DNA from: Nonomuraea solani
GTDB lineage: Bacteria > Actinomycetota > Actinomycetes > Streptosporangiales > Streptosporangiaceae
Reading direction: 5' to 3'
Assembly: GCF_900108335.1 (NCBI RefSeq)
Contig: NZ_FNVT01000007.1
Location: 124,001 to 188,000 of the forward strand
DNA length: 64,000 nucleotides
Of the stretch, positions 1-8,160 are shown piece after piece (positions within the stretch are counted from its first letter, which is position 1; each line of letters starts with the position of its first letter). The position numbers and the translations under genes were made by a program. The notes below the pieces were generated by a model, which did no database searches, had not been told where the DNA came from, and was given only the letters and a program-made list of their open reading frames with translations.

Positions 1-1193
1 ACGGCGGCGAACCGGTCGGTGTCGGTGCCGGGCAGGCGGGCCCACACCGACAGCCCGCCCGCCGGGCGCGTCCAGGTCCACTCGGGCAGGCGCTCGGCGA
101 GCGCGGCCGTGCAGTGCTCGCGGCGGCGGGTCAGCTCGGTCAGCCAGGGGCCGATCGGGTTGCTCTCCAGCAGGTCCGCCGCCAGCCGCTGGGCCACCGC
201 GCTGGTCGCCAGGTCGGCGTCCACCTTGGCCTCGATCAGCCGGGCCAGCAGCGGCTCGGGCGCCGTCAGCCAGCCCACCCGCAGGCCGCCCCACAGCACC
301 TTCGACAACGACCCGACCGTGACCGTCCCGTGCGGGTGCAGCGTGGCCAGTGGGTCGGGGGACGGGGTGCCGTCGTACACGAGCGCCGCCAGGGTGCGGT
401 CCTCGACGAGCGGTATGTCCGTGTTCCTGGCCAGTTCGGCGACGTGGGCGAGATGGGCCACGGAGCCGGTGGGGTTGTCGACGCCGGCCACGTAGACGGC
501 GGCGGGCCGGTGCCGGGCGAGTGCCTCCTCGACGGCGGTCTCCGAGGTCAGATCGACGGCCACCACGTGCGCCCCCGCCCGCCGGAACGCGCTGAGCGCG
601 CCGCCGTAGGCCGGATCGCCCACCAGCACGCGATCTCCTGGCCGTAGCAGCACCCGGGCCGTCAGGTCGATCGCCTGCTGGGCGCCGGCCGTCACCAGAA
701 GGTCGCTCTCCGCGCCGGCCGTCACGACAGGGTCGCCCTCCGCTCCGGGCAGTGCCAGCAGGGCTCTCAGGCGGGGGTCTCCCTGGGCGTCGTAGCCGTG
801 GCCGCTGGGTGAGCGGAGGAGGTCGGCCGGGTCGAGGGCGGGCACGACCAGGTGGGAGGGGTCGGGGACGACCGAGGTGGACAGGTCGGCGAGGACCGCG
901 CCGCCGCGGAGCAGGCCGCCGAAGGACGGGGTGCCCAGGACGTACGTGCCGCTGCCGTGGCGTCGTTCGCACAGCCCGTCCTCGCACAGCGCGTTGAACG
1001 CCGCCGCCACCGTCCCCCTGCTCAGCCCCACCGCCTGGGCCAGGTCCCGTTCGGACGGCAGCCGGGTGCCGGGGACGATCAGGCCCGTCTGGGCGAGGTC
1101 CGCGAGCGCGCCCGCCAGCCGGCGGCTGGGCGTGCCCTGGTGGAGCCGGAGGCGGTCGCGGACGAGTGTGACGAGGTTGTCTTCCCTTCCCAT
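1..1193 (-). CDS. MocR/GntR-family regulator with aminotransferase-like domain (3' end outside window)
   Basis: Read on the minus strand from ATG at 1193. The N-terminus is a GntR winged helix: residues about 10-75 include PGTRLPSERDLAQAVGLSRG and a DGL..RRHGSGTYV wing. It is followed by a fold-type I aminotransferase domain containing DNPTGS and the PLP-lysine region VGSLSKVLWGGLRVGW. This order defines MocR regulators, which use PLP as an effector-binding cofactor and usually control a neighbouring PLP or amino-acid gene. The gene runs off the left edge, so about 397 residues are visible, lacking only the extreme C-terminus of a 450-480 residue protein. It diverges from the aminotransferase at 1275, its likely target. 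Confidence 0.9.
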   Translation of the reverse strand, partial: MGREDNLVTLVRDRLRLHQGTPSRRLAGALADLAQTGLIVPGTRLPSERDLAQAVGLSRGTVAAAFNALCEDGLCERRHGSGTYVLGTPSFGGLLRGGAVLADLSTSVVPDPSHLVVPALDPADLLRSPSGHGYDAQGDPRLRALLALPGAEGDPVVTAGAESDLLVTAGAQQAIDLTARVLLRPGDRVLVGDPAYGGALSAFRRAGAHVVAVDLTSETAVEEALARHRPAAVYVAGVDNPTGSVAHLAHVAELARNTDIPLVEDRTLAALVYDGTPSPDPLATLHPHGTVTVGSLSKVLWGGLRVGWLTAPEPLLARLIEAKVDADLATSAVAQRLAADLLESNPIGPWLTELTRRREHCTAALAERLPEWTWTRPAGGLSVWARLPGTDTDRFAA

Positions 1194-1274
1194 GCCACCA
1201 TTATCCAGTTATTGTGCCACTTATCGGCATATTGGCCTAAATAGTTGAGCCTTTTGTAGCCAGAAGGAGGACCG
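1194..1274. promoter_or_regulatory. Divergent control region between MocR gene and aminotransferase gene
   Basis: The 81 bases are clearly AT-richer than their surroundings and carry repeated TTAT words (near 1201, 1209 and 1220), a layout compatible with MocR half-sites overlapping both promoters. AGAAGGAGG at 1262-1270 is a strong ribosome binding site for the GTG at 1275. Regulation by the MocR protein is inference from arrangement. Confidence 0.5.
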
Positions 1275-2177
1275 GTGGAGGAAGCCGAGTGGGTCTGGAT
1301 GGACGGGACGCTGGTGCCGTGGGGTGAGGCCAAGGTGCACGTGCTGACCCACGCCCTGCACTACGGCACGGCGGTCTTCGAGGGCACCCGGGTGTTCGCG
1401 ACGCCGCGGGGGCCGGCCGCGTTCCGGCTCGACGAGCACCTCGAACGGCTCGTCCGCAGTACGCGGATGATCGGGCTGACGCTGCCGTACACGATGGACG
1501 AGCTGCGCGCCGCCACGCTGGCGACGGTGGCCGCGAATGGGCATCCCGCCTGCTACATCCGCCACCTCGTGCACCGCGGCTACGGCGAGATGGGCATCGC
1601 GGCGCGCGGCTGCCCGACCGTCGTGTCCATCGCCTCCTGGAGCTGGGGCCCGCTGCTCGGCACCGGCGGGGTGCGGCTGATGACCAGCTCGTGGCGGCGC
1701 AACGACCACACGGTGGTGCCCACCGCGGCCAAGGCCACCGGTCCCTACCTGAACTCCGTGATGGCCAAGAACGAGGCGCTCGACGCCGGGTACGACGAGG
1801 CGGTGCTGCTGAACGCCGCCGGGTACGTCAGCGAGTGCACCGGCGCCAACATCTTCGTCGTCCGCGACGGGCTGCTGGCCACGCCTCCGTCCAGCGCGGG
1901 CGCCCTGGACGGGATCACCCAGGACACCGTCGAACGGCTGGCGGCCGGGCTGGGGCTGCGGGCGGAGCGGCGGGAGCTGCTGCGTTCGGACCTGTACGTC
2001 GCCGACGAGGTCTTCGTGTGCGGCACCGGGGCCGGGATCGCGCACGTCAGCTCGGTGGACCGGCGCGAACTGGGCGGCCCTGGCCCGGTCACCGCCAAGC
2101 TGGCCGACGCCTACGACGCCGCCGTCCACGGCCGCGACGACCGCTACCGCTCCTGGCTGACCCCGATCACCGCCTGA
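1275..2177 (+). CDS. ilvE: Branched-chain amino acid aminotransferase (class IV PLP enzyme)
   Basis: 300 residues, GTG start with AGGAGG four bases upstream. It catalyses PLP-dependent amino transfer between branched-chain amino acids and 2-oxoglutarate in the cytosol. IlvE hallmarks are present: THALHYGTAVFEG near residue 25, PTAAKATGPYLNS with Schiff-base lysine K153, the SECTGANIF loop, and ADEVFVCGTGAGI near the C-terminus. Length matches the family (about 300). It diverges from a MocR regulator, which is unusual for a housekeeping ilvE, so this may be a regulated paralogue acting on a special substrate. A D-amino-acid or aromatic aminotransferase of the same fold cannot be excluded. Confidence 0.85.
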   Translation: MEEAEWVWMDGTLVPWGEAKVHVLTHALHYGTAVFEGTRVFATPRGPAAFRLDEHLERLVRSTRMIGLTLPYTMDELRAATLATVAANGHPACYIRHLVHRGYGEMGIAARGCPTVVSIASWSWGPLLGTGGVRLMTSSWRRNDHTVVPTAAKATGPYLNSVMAKNEALDAGYDEAVLLNAAGYVSECTGANIFVVRDGLLATPPSSAGALDGITQDTVERLAAGLGLRAERRELLRSDLYVADEVFVCGTGAGIAHVSSVDRRELGGPGPVTAKLADAYDAAVHGRDDRYRSWLTPITA

Positions 2178-2197
2178 CGCCCGCACCAGCCGCGCGC

Positions 2198-2398
2198 GAA
2201 GCCGACCGTCCCACCCGAAGCCGACGGTCCTACCCGAAGCCGACCGTCCCATATGAAGCCGACCGCCCGACCTGAAACCGGCCGTCCCACGTGAAGCCGA
2301 CCGCCCGACCTGAAACCGGCCGTCCCACGTGAAGCCGACCGCCCGACCCGAAGCTGACCGTCCCCCGTGAAGCCGACCGTCATAGGGGAAGCCGGTCG
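2198..2398. repeat. 19-bp tandem repeat array, ten full copies plus a partial
   Basis: Units start every 19 bases at 2198, 2217, 2236 and so on to 2369; a partial copy begins at 2388. The core is GAAGCCGACCGTCCCACNN. Units 4, 6 and 8 share one variant (CGCCCGACC) and units 5 and 7 another (GAAACCGGCCGTCCCACGT), giving a 38-bp higher-order period. The array lies in the 380 bases between the aminotransferase stop and the next start and is not coding on the + strand. I see no terminator in it. Confidence 0.9.
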
Positions 2399-2557
2399 GC
2401 GCGTGGCGCCGGTCATAGGCCAAGCCGATCGCCGTGTGACGGTCAAGACGGCCTTTCGCGGGTCCGCCGCATGAGAGGGTGGTGCCGTCTGGTGGCGCGC
2501 CGGAATGTGACCTAGCTCTCCCGCGCCACGGAAATCATCGACGTGGGAGGTCTTCGG

Positions 2558-4750
2558 GTGAGGCGCGCGCTGGTCGTGCTGGCCATGCTGGTCGGCCAGG
2601 TCATAGTCGGAAACGGCCTCTTCGCGGGGCCGGCGGGCGCGGCCGCGAAGCTCGCGGCGCCGTCGAGGGCCGACACGGCCGCCGAACTCACGGGGCGATC
2701 GAGCGCGGGCGCAGCGGCCGAACTCGCGAAGCCGACGGGAGCGGAGCCGGCGAAAGCGGGCACGGCCGCGGAACAGGTGGCACTGATCGGCGTGCCCGGT
2801 CTGCACTGGAACGACCTCACCCGGTCCGACACCCCCCACCTGTGGGGCCTGGCGAAGGCGAGCGCGATCGGCTCCCTGTCGGTCCGTACCGTCGGCAGCG
2901 TCACCTGCCCCTACGACGGCTGGCTCACCGTGTCGGCGGGCACCAGGTCCGCCGTCGGCTACGGCTGCGGCGCCGCCCCGGCGCCGGAGCCCAAGGACGG
3001 CGGCGCCGTCATCCCCGACTACCGCTACCTCATCGACGTGGCCGGGCAGCGCACCGCGGGCACGCTGGGCGAATCGCTCAAGGCGGCCGGCCGGTGCTCG
3101 ATGGCGATCGGCCGCGGCGCCGCGCTGGCGCTGGCCGACCGGCAGGGCGCGGTCCAGAACTACCGCCCCTCGCCGCAGCAGGTCAGCTCCGCCGACCTGC
3201 GGAAGTGCCCGATGATCGCCATGGACGTGGACGACCTCATCCTCCCCTACCTGGCCGGCGACCGGCTGCCCAAGGTGCCCGACCTGCTCGGCCCCACCGA
3301 GCGCCGCGCCGCGCTGCGCCTGGCCGACGCCAAGGCGGGGGCGCTGCTGTCGATCCTGCCCGCCGGGACGACGGTGCTGCTGGCGGGGCTGTCCGACCAC
3401 GGCTCCGTACCGCATCTGCGGGTCGCCGCGCTGCGCGAGCCCGGCGCCGAGGGACGGCTGCTCGGCGCGGCCTCCACGCGCCGCGAGGACATCTCGATCC
3501 TGACCGACCTGACCGCCACCGTGCTCACCAGGCTGGACGTGCCGGTGCCGGCCACGGTCGTCGGCTCGCCGGTGCGCGCGGGCGACACCGGCGCCACCTT
3601 CGAACGCCTGAGCAGGGCCGACGGGACCGCGCAGGAGATTCGTTCGATCAAGGGCATCTACTTCACCGTCGTGGCGGTGCTGCAGGTGCTGTTCTATCTG
3701 GTGGCGTTCCTGCTGCTGCGCCGCCGCAAGGGCCTGGCGCCGGTACGGTTCGCGGCCGTCGCGCTGGCCTCGATCCCGGTCTCCAGCTACCTGGTCAACC
3801 TGCTGCCCTGGTCGGACCTGCCGCAACTGGTCGGCGGGGTGCTCGGCTGGGCGGCGCTGATCACGGCGGTGGCGTTCGGCGGACCGTGGCGGCGCCGGCC
3901 GCTGGGCCCGCTGGCGGTGGTGGCCGGGGTCACCGCGCTGACGCTCGCCGGCGATCTGCTGACGGGCACGACGCTGCAGCTCAACAGCATCATGGGCTAC
4001 GGAGCCGACGTCGGCGCCCGCTACTACGGCCTCGGCAACATCCCGTTCGCGCTGCTGGCGACCGGCACGCTGCTGGGCACCACGGTCATCGCGCACCGGT
4101 GGCCGGGCAAGGTGGGTGTGGGCGCGATCGTGGTGCTGGGGGCGTTCGCGATGGTGCTGGGCGGGTCCGGGATGGGCAGCGACTTCGGCGGCGTCATCGC
4201 GTTCGTGCCGGGCATCGCGGTGACCGCGCTGATCCTGTCGGGCAGGCGGGTCTCGCTGGTGAAGCTGGGCGCGTTCTGCGTGTTCGGGGGCGTGATCGTG
4301 ATGGCGTTCGCCTGGCTCAACTACCTGCGGCCCGCCGCCGAACAGACGCACCTGGGCCGGTTCGTGGGGCAGGTGCTGACCGGGGAGGCGCTCGACGTCA
4401 TCTGGCGCAAGCTGCAGGCCATGCTGTCCACCCTGCTCAGCCCCAACCTGATGCCGATCGTGATCGCGGCCGTGGCGTTTCTCGTGTACGCGGTCATGCG
4501 GCCCGAGCAGGCGTCGGCCGGCGTGGTGCCGGCCGCGTTCGAGCACTCCCCCGCGCTGCGGGCCGGGCTGATCGGCACGCTGGTCAGCGGCGTGGTCGGG
4601 ATGCTGGTCAACGACTCCGGCGCGGCCGTGCTGTCCATGGCGCTGGCGCTGGCGGTACCGCTGCTGCTGGCGACCGGCATCGGCGCGCTGCCTCGCACGA
4701 AGAGATCAGTCCCAGGCGTCGGCGAGCAACTGGCGAGTGTCACGAAGTAG
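2558..4750 (+). CDS. Secreted phosphatase-like domain fused to a multi-pass membrane domain
   Basis: 730 residues from GTG 2558, chosen because GTGGGAGG (2543-2550) sits as its ribosome site; GTG 2543 is in frame but would use that site as codons. A signal peptide (VRRALVVLAMLVGQVIVGNG) is followed by an Ala-rich linker with repeated AAEL words. Next comes an extracytoplasmic domain of about 300 residues that looks like a degenerate alkaline-phosphatase fold (LIGVPGLHWNDL, LLAGLSDHG). From about residue 385 there are roughly nine transmembrane helices. This architecture is known in actinobacteria without an assigned function. The 3' end overlaps the convergent HIT gene by 45 bases. Confidence 0.75.
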   Translation: MRRALVVLAMLVGQVIVGNGLFAGPAGAAAKLAAPSRADTAAELTGRSSAGAAAELAKPTGAEPAKAGTAAEQVALIGVPGLHWNDLTRSDTPHLWGLAKASAIGSLSVRTVGSVTCPYDGWLTVSAGTRSAVGYGCGAAPAPEPKDGGAVIPDYRYLIDVAGQRTAGTLGESLKAAGRCSMAIGRGAALALADRQGAVQNYRPSPQQVSSADLRKCPMIAMDVDDLILPYLAGDRLPKVPDLLGPTERRAALRLADAKAGALLSILPAGTTVLLAGLSDHGSVPHLRVAALREPGAEGRLLGAASTRREDISILTDLTATVLTRLDVPVPATVVGSPVRAGDTGATFERLSRADGTAQEIRSIKGIYFTVVAVLQVLFYLVAFLLLRRRKGLAPVRFAAVALASIPVSSYLVNLLPWSDLPQLVGGVLGWAALITAVAFGGPWRRRPLGPLAVVAGVTALTLAGDLLTGTTLQLNSIMGYGADVGARYYGLGNIPFALLATGTLLGTTVIAHRWPGKVGVGAIVVLGAFAMVLGGSGMGSDFGGVIAFVPGIAVTALILSGRRVSLVKLGAFCVFGGVIVMAFAWLNYLRPAAEQTHLGRFVGQVLTGEALDVIWRKLQAMLSTLLSPNLMPIVIAAVAFLVYAVMRPEQASAGVVPAAFEHSPALRAGLIGTLVSGVVGMLVNDSGAAVLSMALALAVPLLLATGIGALPRTKRSVPGVGEQLASVTK

Positions 4751-5236
4751 CTGCGGCAGGACCTTGGTCTGGGCGACGACCGGCATGAAGTTCGTGTCGC
4801 CGCCCCACCTCGGCACCACGTGCTGGTGCAGGTGGGCGGCGATGCCGGCGCCCGCGACGTGGCCGAGGTTCATGCCGACGTTGAAGCCCTGCGCGCCGCT
4901 GGCCTTGCGCAGCGCCCGCACCGCCTTCTGGGTGAACTCCCCCAGCTCCGCCATCTCGGCGTGCTCCAGTTCGTCGTAGTCGGACACGTGCCGATAGGGC
5001 ACGACCATCAGGTGACCGGAGTTGTAGGGGTAGAGGTTGAGCACGGCGTAGACGGTCTCGCCGCGCGCCACGACCAGGCCGTCCTCGTCGGCCATCTTGG
5101 GGATCGCGTCGAACGGGCACCCGTCGCCGGGACCGGTGCCGGTCGGCTTGTTCTCGCCCTTGATGTAGGCCATGCGATGCGGGGTCCACAGACGCTGGAA
5201 GTTGTCGGGGGCCCCGGCCCCTGCCTGATCGTGCAT
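4706..5236 (-). CDS. HIT-family nucleotide hydrolase/phosphorylase
   Basis: 176 residues. The histidine triad HLHQHVVP, preceded by NVGMNLGHVAGAGIAAHLH, is clear, as is the N-terminal CPFDAIP...GLVVARG typical of actinobacterial Ap4A phosphorylase-like HIT proteins. Likely reaction: phosphorolysis or hydrolysis of dinucleoside polyphosphates in the cytosol. ATG 5236 is preferred because a TATGCT -10 element ends seven bases upstream, suggesting leaderless initiation. In mycobacteria this gene sits directly between thrS and pgsA; here thrS is almost 3 kb away and no pgsA follows. Confidence 0.9.
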   Translation of the reverse strand: MHDQAGAGAPDNFQRLWTPHRMAYIKGENKPTGTGPGDGCPFDAIPKMADEDGLVVARGETVYAVLNLYPYNSGHLMVVPYRHVSDYDELEHAEMAELGEFTQKAVRALRKASGAQGFNVGMNLGHVAGAGIAAHLHQHVVPRWGGDTNFMPVVAQTKVLPQLLRDTRQLLADAWD

Positions 5237-5243
5237 AACTAGC

Positions 5244-5249
5244 AGCATA
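5244..5249 (-). promoter_or_regulatory. Leaderless -10 element for the HIT gene
   Basis: TATGCT on the minus strand, seven bases before ATG 5236, with no Shine-Dalgarno sequence between. The TANNNT spacing fits actinobacterial leaderless transcripts. Confidence 0.5.
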
Positions 5250-5312
5250 GGACCACGGACAAACGGGGTGTCCGTCCGGCACAATCCTGAGCACCGCCTA
5301 CAGGAGGCCGCG

Positions 5313-5801
5313 ATGAGTGAAGCCTTAGCCGAACAGCCCGCCAGCCCTGTCGAGGATGGCGCGCCGCCGTCCTCGTACATCGAGGCACCCACGTCCGGCG
5401 CGGTCGTGAAGGGCCGGATCAAGGTCGCCGACGAGGTCGTCGAGAAGGTCGCGGCGCTGGCCGCGCTCGAGGTGGCGGGCGTCGCCGACATGGGCGGCGA
5501 CCTGGCGCGCGCCTTCGAGTCGGTACGCGACCGCATCGGCATCGGCTCGCGGCGCGGCAACCAGGGCGTCAGTGCGCAGATCGAGGACCGGCAGGTGGCG
5601 GTGAGCCTGACGATCGTGGTCGAGTACGGGCATGTGGTGATGGACGTCGCCGCCGAGGTCAAGACGAACGTGGCCAGGAGCGTGAGCCGCATGCTGGGCA
5701 TGCGCGTCACCGAGGTCAACGTGACGGTGGACGACGTCCGGCTCCCCGGCGAGATCCGCCCCAAACCAGGCGACCCCGCCGAGGAACCCCAACCATCCTG
5801 A
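5313..5801 (+). CDS. Asp23/Gls24-family envelope stress protein
   Basis: 162 residues, ATG 5313 with AGGAGG at 5302-5307. The Asp23 domain spans about residues 30-140 (GRIKVADEVVEKVAALAALEV, then a conserved VEYGHVVMDVAAEVKTNVA stretch). Family members are small alkaline-shock or cell-envelope homeostasis proteins with no known enzyme activity. The fifth codon is TTA, very rare at this GC content, so expression could depend on the TTA-decoding tRNA (bldA type). It diverges from the HIT gene across a 76-base promoter region. Confidence 0.85.
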   Translation: MSEALAEQPASPVEDGAPPSSYIEAPTSGAVVKGRIKVADEVVEKVAALAALEVAGVADMGGDLARAFESVRDRIGIGSRRGNQGVSAQIEDRQVAVSLTIVVEYGHVVMDVAAEVKTNVARSVSRMLGMRVTEVNVTVDDVRLPGEIRPKPGDPAEEPQPS

Positions 5802-5891
5802 ATCCGTCGTTCTGGGCACCCCGGCGAGGTCGGCGTGCCACCGCGTAACCGCGTCCCGATGCGGTCGGCGTGCCCATGCGCAGGTGTCCCG

Positions 5892-5913
5892 GGCGGGGCC
5901 CGCACGCCCCGCC
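5892..5913. terminator. Bidirectional hairpin between convergent genes
   Basis: GGCGGGGC / GCCCCGCC, eight perfect pairs with a six-base loop, lies between the Asp23 gene and the convergent DUF1579-like gene. There is no T run, as is common in actinomycetes. A 12-bp direct repeat (GGTCGGCGTGCC) occurs at 5828 and 5863 in the same spacer. Confidence 0.6.
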
Positions 5914-5958
5914 GTCGTCATGTGCGAGATCCGGGTCGGGTCGCTCAGCTCACCCTCG

Positions 5959-6369
5959 TCATGTCCGCGTTGTAGCCGCCGCCCCGGGATACACCCAGGC
6001 GCCGGTGACGCTCGTACCTTCCGCGTTGAACGTGCCCCGGTAGTAGGCCCCCGAGTCTCGCTGGTGGGCCCAGATCGTGAGCGTGTCGTCCACGATCTCG
6101 TACACGTAGGCCAGGGTGGCGCCCTGGCTGTCGAAGTACCAGGAGTGCACGTCCTCGCTCGGCCGCTCCGCGCCGAACGGCCGCTTCCTGCCGATGAACT
6201 CCGTGCCCTTGACGCGCCCGCCATCCTGCGCGAGGTCCACGTCCTGGATGAGGAAGTGCCCGCCCTCCATCCAGCGGTAGGTGACGGTGCCCTCGGCGTC
6301 GCCGGTCACCTTCCAGGTGCCGACGAGCCGGTCGAGGGCCTTGAGCTGAGTGTCCACGTGCTCGGTCAT
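5959..6369 (-). CDS. Small beta-barrel protein, DUF1579-like
   Basis: 136 residues; ATG 6369 follows GAAGGGA. The opening LKALDRLVGTWKVTGDA and the pattern YRWMEGGHFLIQ...YEIVDDTLTIWAHQRDSG...RGTFNAEGTSVTGAW resemble lipocalin-like DUF1579 proteins, which bind small ligands or have no known role. No signal peptide or transmembrane segment is visible. It diverges from the PIG-L gene. The family call rests on sequence pattern only. Confidence 0.65.
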   Translation of the reverse strand: MTEHVDTQLKALDRLVGTWKVTGDAEGTVTYRWMEGGHFLIQDVDLAQDGGRVKGTEFIGRKRPFGAERPSEDVHSWYFDSQGATLAYVYEIVDDTLTIWAHQRDSGAYYRGTFNAEGTSVTGAWVYPGAAATTRT

Positions 6370-6533
6370 GGTGGCGTCCCTTCAGTCTCCGGAAGTGAGG
6401 TACGCCTTTATGACGGCGCGGCGCGGCAAAAGCAATCGGTCTCGGCGAGAAAACTTCCTCCTCGGCCGTGTCGCGTCCTTCTGCGGCCCTTTCGCACCAG
6501 GATCGGGCGCCCGGCCCTGTCAGGATGAGAACC

Positions 6534-7259
6534 ATGGCAGACCGATTTGAGCCCATGCCCGAGGACTGGCAGCGCGCGCTGGCCATCGTGGCCCATCCCG
6601 ACGACCTGGAGTACGGCTGCGCGTCGGCCGTCGCCACCTGGACCGACGCCGGGCGCGAGGTTTCCTACCTGCTCGTGACCAGGGGCGAGGCGGGCATCGA
6701 CACGCTGGAGCCGGCCAAGGCGGGGCCGCTGCGGGAGCGTGAGCAGCGGGCCGGTGCGGGCGTGGTCGGGGTGACGAGCGTGGAGTTCCTCGACTACGCC
6801 GACGGGGTGATCGAGTACGGCCCCGCGCTCAGAAGGGACCTCGCCGCCGCCATCCGCAGGCACCGCCCCGAACTCGTGATCACCTTGAACTTCGACGACA
6901 CCTGGGGCGGCGGCGCTCACTGGAACACGCCCGACCACCGCGCCGTCGGCAGGGCCGTGGTGGACGCCACCGGAGACGCCGGAAATCGCTGGATTTTTCC
7001 GGACACCGAGGCCGAACCCTGGCCGGGCGTCCGCTGGGTCGCCGTGGCCGGATGCGACTCCCCCACCCACGCCGTGGACGTCACCGACGGCCTGGAGCGC
7101 GGCGTGCGCTCCCTCATGGAGCACCGCGCCTACATCGAGGCCCTCACCACGGAGGACCCGGAGGCGTATGCCCGCAACCAGGTCGAGGGCTCCGCCAGAG
7201 AGTCGGCGGAACGCTTCGACGGCCGCCCTGCGGTGCCTTTCCGGCTTTACCCCCAATAA
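6534..7259 (+). CDS. PIG-L family zinc-dependent deacetylase
   Basis: 241 residues from ATG 6534; AGGA at 6522-6525 serves as ribosome site, though ATG 6525 is also in frame. Zinc-binding signature AHPDD (LAIVAHPDDLEYG near residue 20) and the distal NTPDHRAVG histidine are both present. The family removes N-acetyl groups from N-acetylglucosaminyl conjugates (as in MshB and mycothiol amidase) or other amides. The sequence does not show which substrate is used. It is shorter than MshB (about 290), so a general LmbE-like enzyme is likelier. Confidence 0.85.
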   Translation: MADRFEPMPEDWQRALAIVAHPDDLEYGCASAVATWTDAGREVSYLLVTRGEAGIDTLEPAKAGPLREREQRAGAGVVGVTSVEFLDYADGVIEYGPALRRDLAAAIRRHRPELVITLNFDDTWGGGAHWNTPDHRAVGRAVVDATGDAGNRWIFPDTEAEPWPGVRWVAVAGCDSPTHAVDVTDGLERGVRSLMEHRAYIEALTTEDPEAYARNQVEGSARESAERFDGRPAVPFRLYPQ

Positions 7260-7444
7260 AGGAGATTTCGGGATCTTCCGCATATTGCTGGATATTGGAC
7301 GCATCGTCCACGAAGCATCTGCGACGGCCTGAAGACCTTGCTAGGGTTTCGTGCCCTGCGGTCGATCGTTTCCCGCAGGCGCTGCCGGTCGGGCGCGCCA
7401 TGCCCTGCGCCCGGCCGATCCCCCCGATGCGAAAGGTTCTTCTC

Positions 7445-7648
7445 ATGGCCAAATCATGGATCGTGGCCGTTTTACTCTGCTTCTTCCTTGGTGTACTGGG
7501 TGTGCACCGCTTCTACGTCGGCAAGATCGGGACGGGCATCCTGATGCTCATCACCCTGGGTGGCTTCGGCATCTGGGCGCTGATCGACTTCATCATGATC
7601 CTCATCGGCAAGTTCACCGACAAGCAGGGTCAGCCGCTGGCCAAGTGA
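7445..7648 (+). CDS. TM2-domain membrane protein
   Basis: 67 residues from ATG 7445, with GAAAGG at 7430-7435 as ribosome site. The TM2 signature is clear: hydrophobic helix 1 ending LGVLGVHRFYVGK, then GILMLITLGGFGIWALID and helix 2. Two transmembrane helices with a short polar C-terminus (TDKQGQPLAK). TM2 proteins have no assigned biochemical role in bacteria. A strong hairpin follows directly, so this is the end of its transcript. Confidence 0.9.
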   Translation: MAKSWIVAVLLCFFLGVLGVHRFYVGKIGTGILMLITLGGFGIWALIDFIMILIGKFTDKQGQPLAK

Positions 7649-7663
7649 CCCGGCCGCACAACA

Positions 7664-7702
7664 ACGGCGGAGCGACCCCCACGGGCCGCTCCGCCGTCCT
7701 TT
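7664..7702 (+). terminator. Rho-independent terminator after the TM2 gene
   Basis: ACGGCGGAGCG (7664-7674) pairs perfectly with CGCTCCGCCGT (7687-7697), followed by CCTTT. It lies 16 bases after the TM2 stop. Confidence 0.8.
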
Positions 7703-7721
7703 GGAACCGGACACCGACCGC

Positions 7722-7999
7722 CACCAGCCCCGCCGTACTCCGGCACAGGTCCCTTCGCCGAAGGGGAGGGCGAGAGGGAGGCACCAGACCCGCCGCACTA
7801 CGACAGATCCCTTTCGCTGAAGGGGGCAGGACAGGAAGTGCCCTCCGGCGCACGTCACCTGCCGGAGGAGAGCCCGAAGAAGGCGCCAGGCCCGCCCACC
7901 CACCACCCGCCGCACTACGGCACAGGTCCCTTTGCCGGAGGGTGGGTGAAAGGGAGGCGCGCGTCTCCTGCCGGCGGGGCGAGTGGGAGGATGTGGCCA
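7722..7999. repeat. Degenerate hairpin-containing repeats, about 60-bp core
   Basis: At least three related copies share a CACCAG-CCCGCCG-ACTAC core, then CCCTT...GAAGGGG, then an AGGGAGG tail; the hairpins are near 7751, 7810 and 7928. The copies have diverged and are separated by unlike spacers. No convincing reading frame or ribosome site crosses the block. Together with the next array it fills the 512-base gap between the TM2 gene and thrS. Confidence 0.65.
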
Positions 8000-8140
8000 G
8001 GCCCGTCGGCATGCGACGTGGCGCCGGACCCGTAGGCCCGTCGGTACGCGACGCGGTGCCGGACCCGCAGGCCCGTCGGTTGGCGATGCAGCGCTGGACC
8101 CACGGGCCCGTAAACCCGTGACGCGGCGCCGGGCTCCCAA
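8000..8140. repeat. 35-bp tandem repeat, four copies
   Basis: Units begin at 8000, 8035, 8070 and 8105 (the last is 36 bp), each starting GGCCCGT and carrying GCGACG-GGCGCCGGACCC with scattered substitutions. The final copy merges into the thrS terminator hairpin. Confidence 0.85.
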
Positions 8141-8149
8141 GCCCGGCGC
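8126..8149 (-). terminator. Hairpin downstream of thrS
   Basis: GCGCCGGGC and GCCCGGCGC (nine pairs, six-base loop) start 12 bases past the thrS stop. There is no T tract. Confidence 0.6.
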
Positions 8150-8160
8150 TGTGGGCTCGG

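Noticed and set aside
2198..2398. CRISPR array
   Set aside because: The units are directly adjacent with no unique spacers, and no cas gene is present.
2144..4546. Minus-strand frame with repeated peptides over the 19-bp array
   Set aside because: The repeated peptide follows only from the array, and the rest is antisense to the phosphatase-like membrane protein. No family features.
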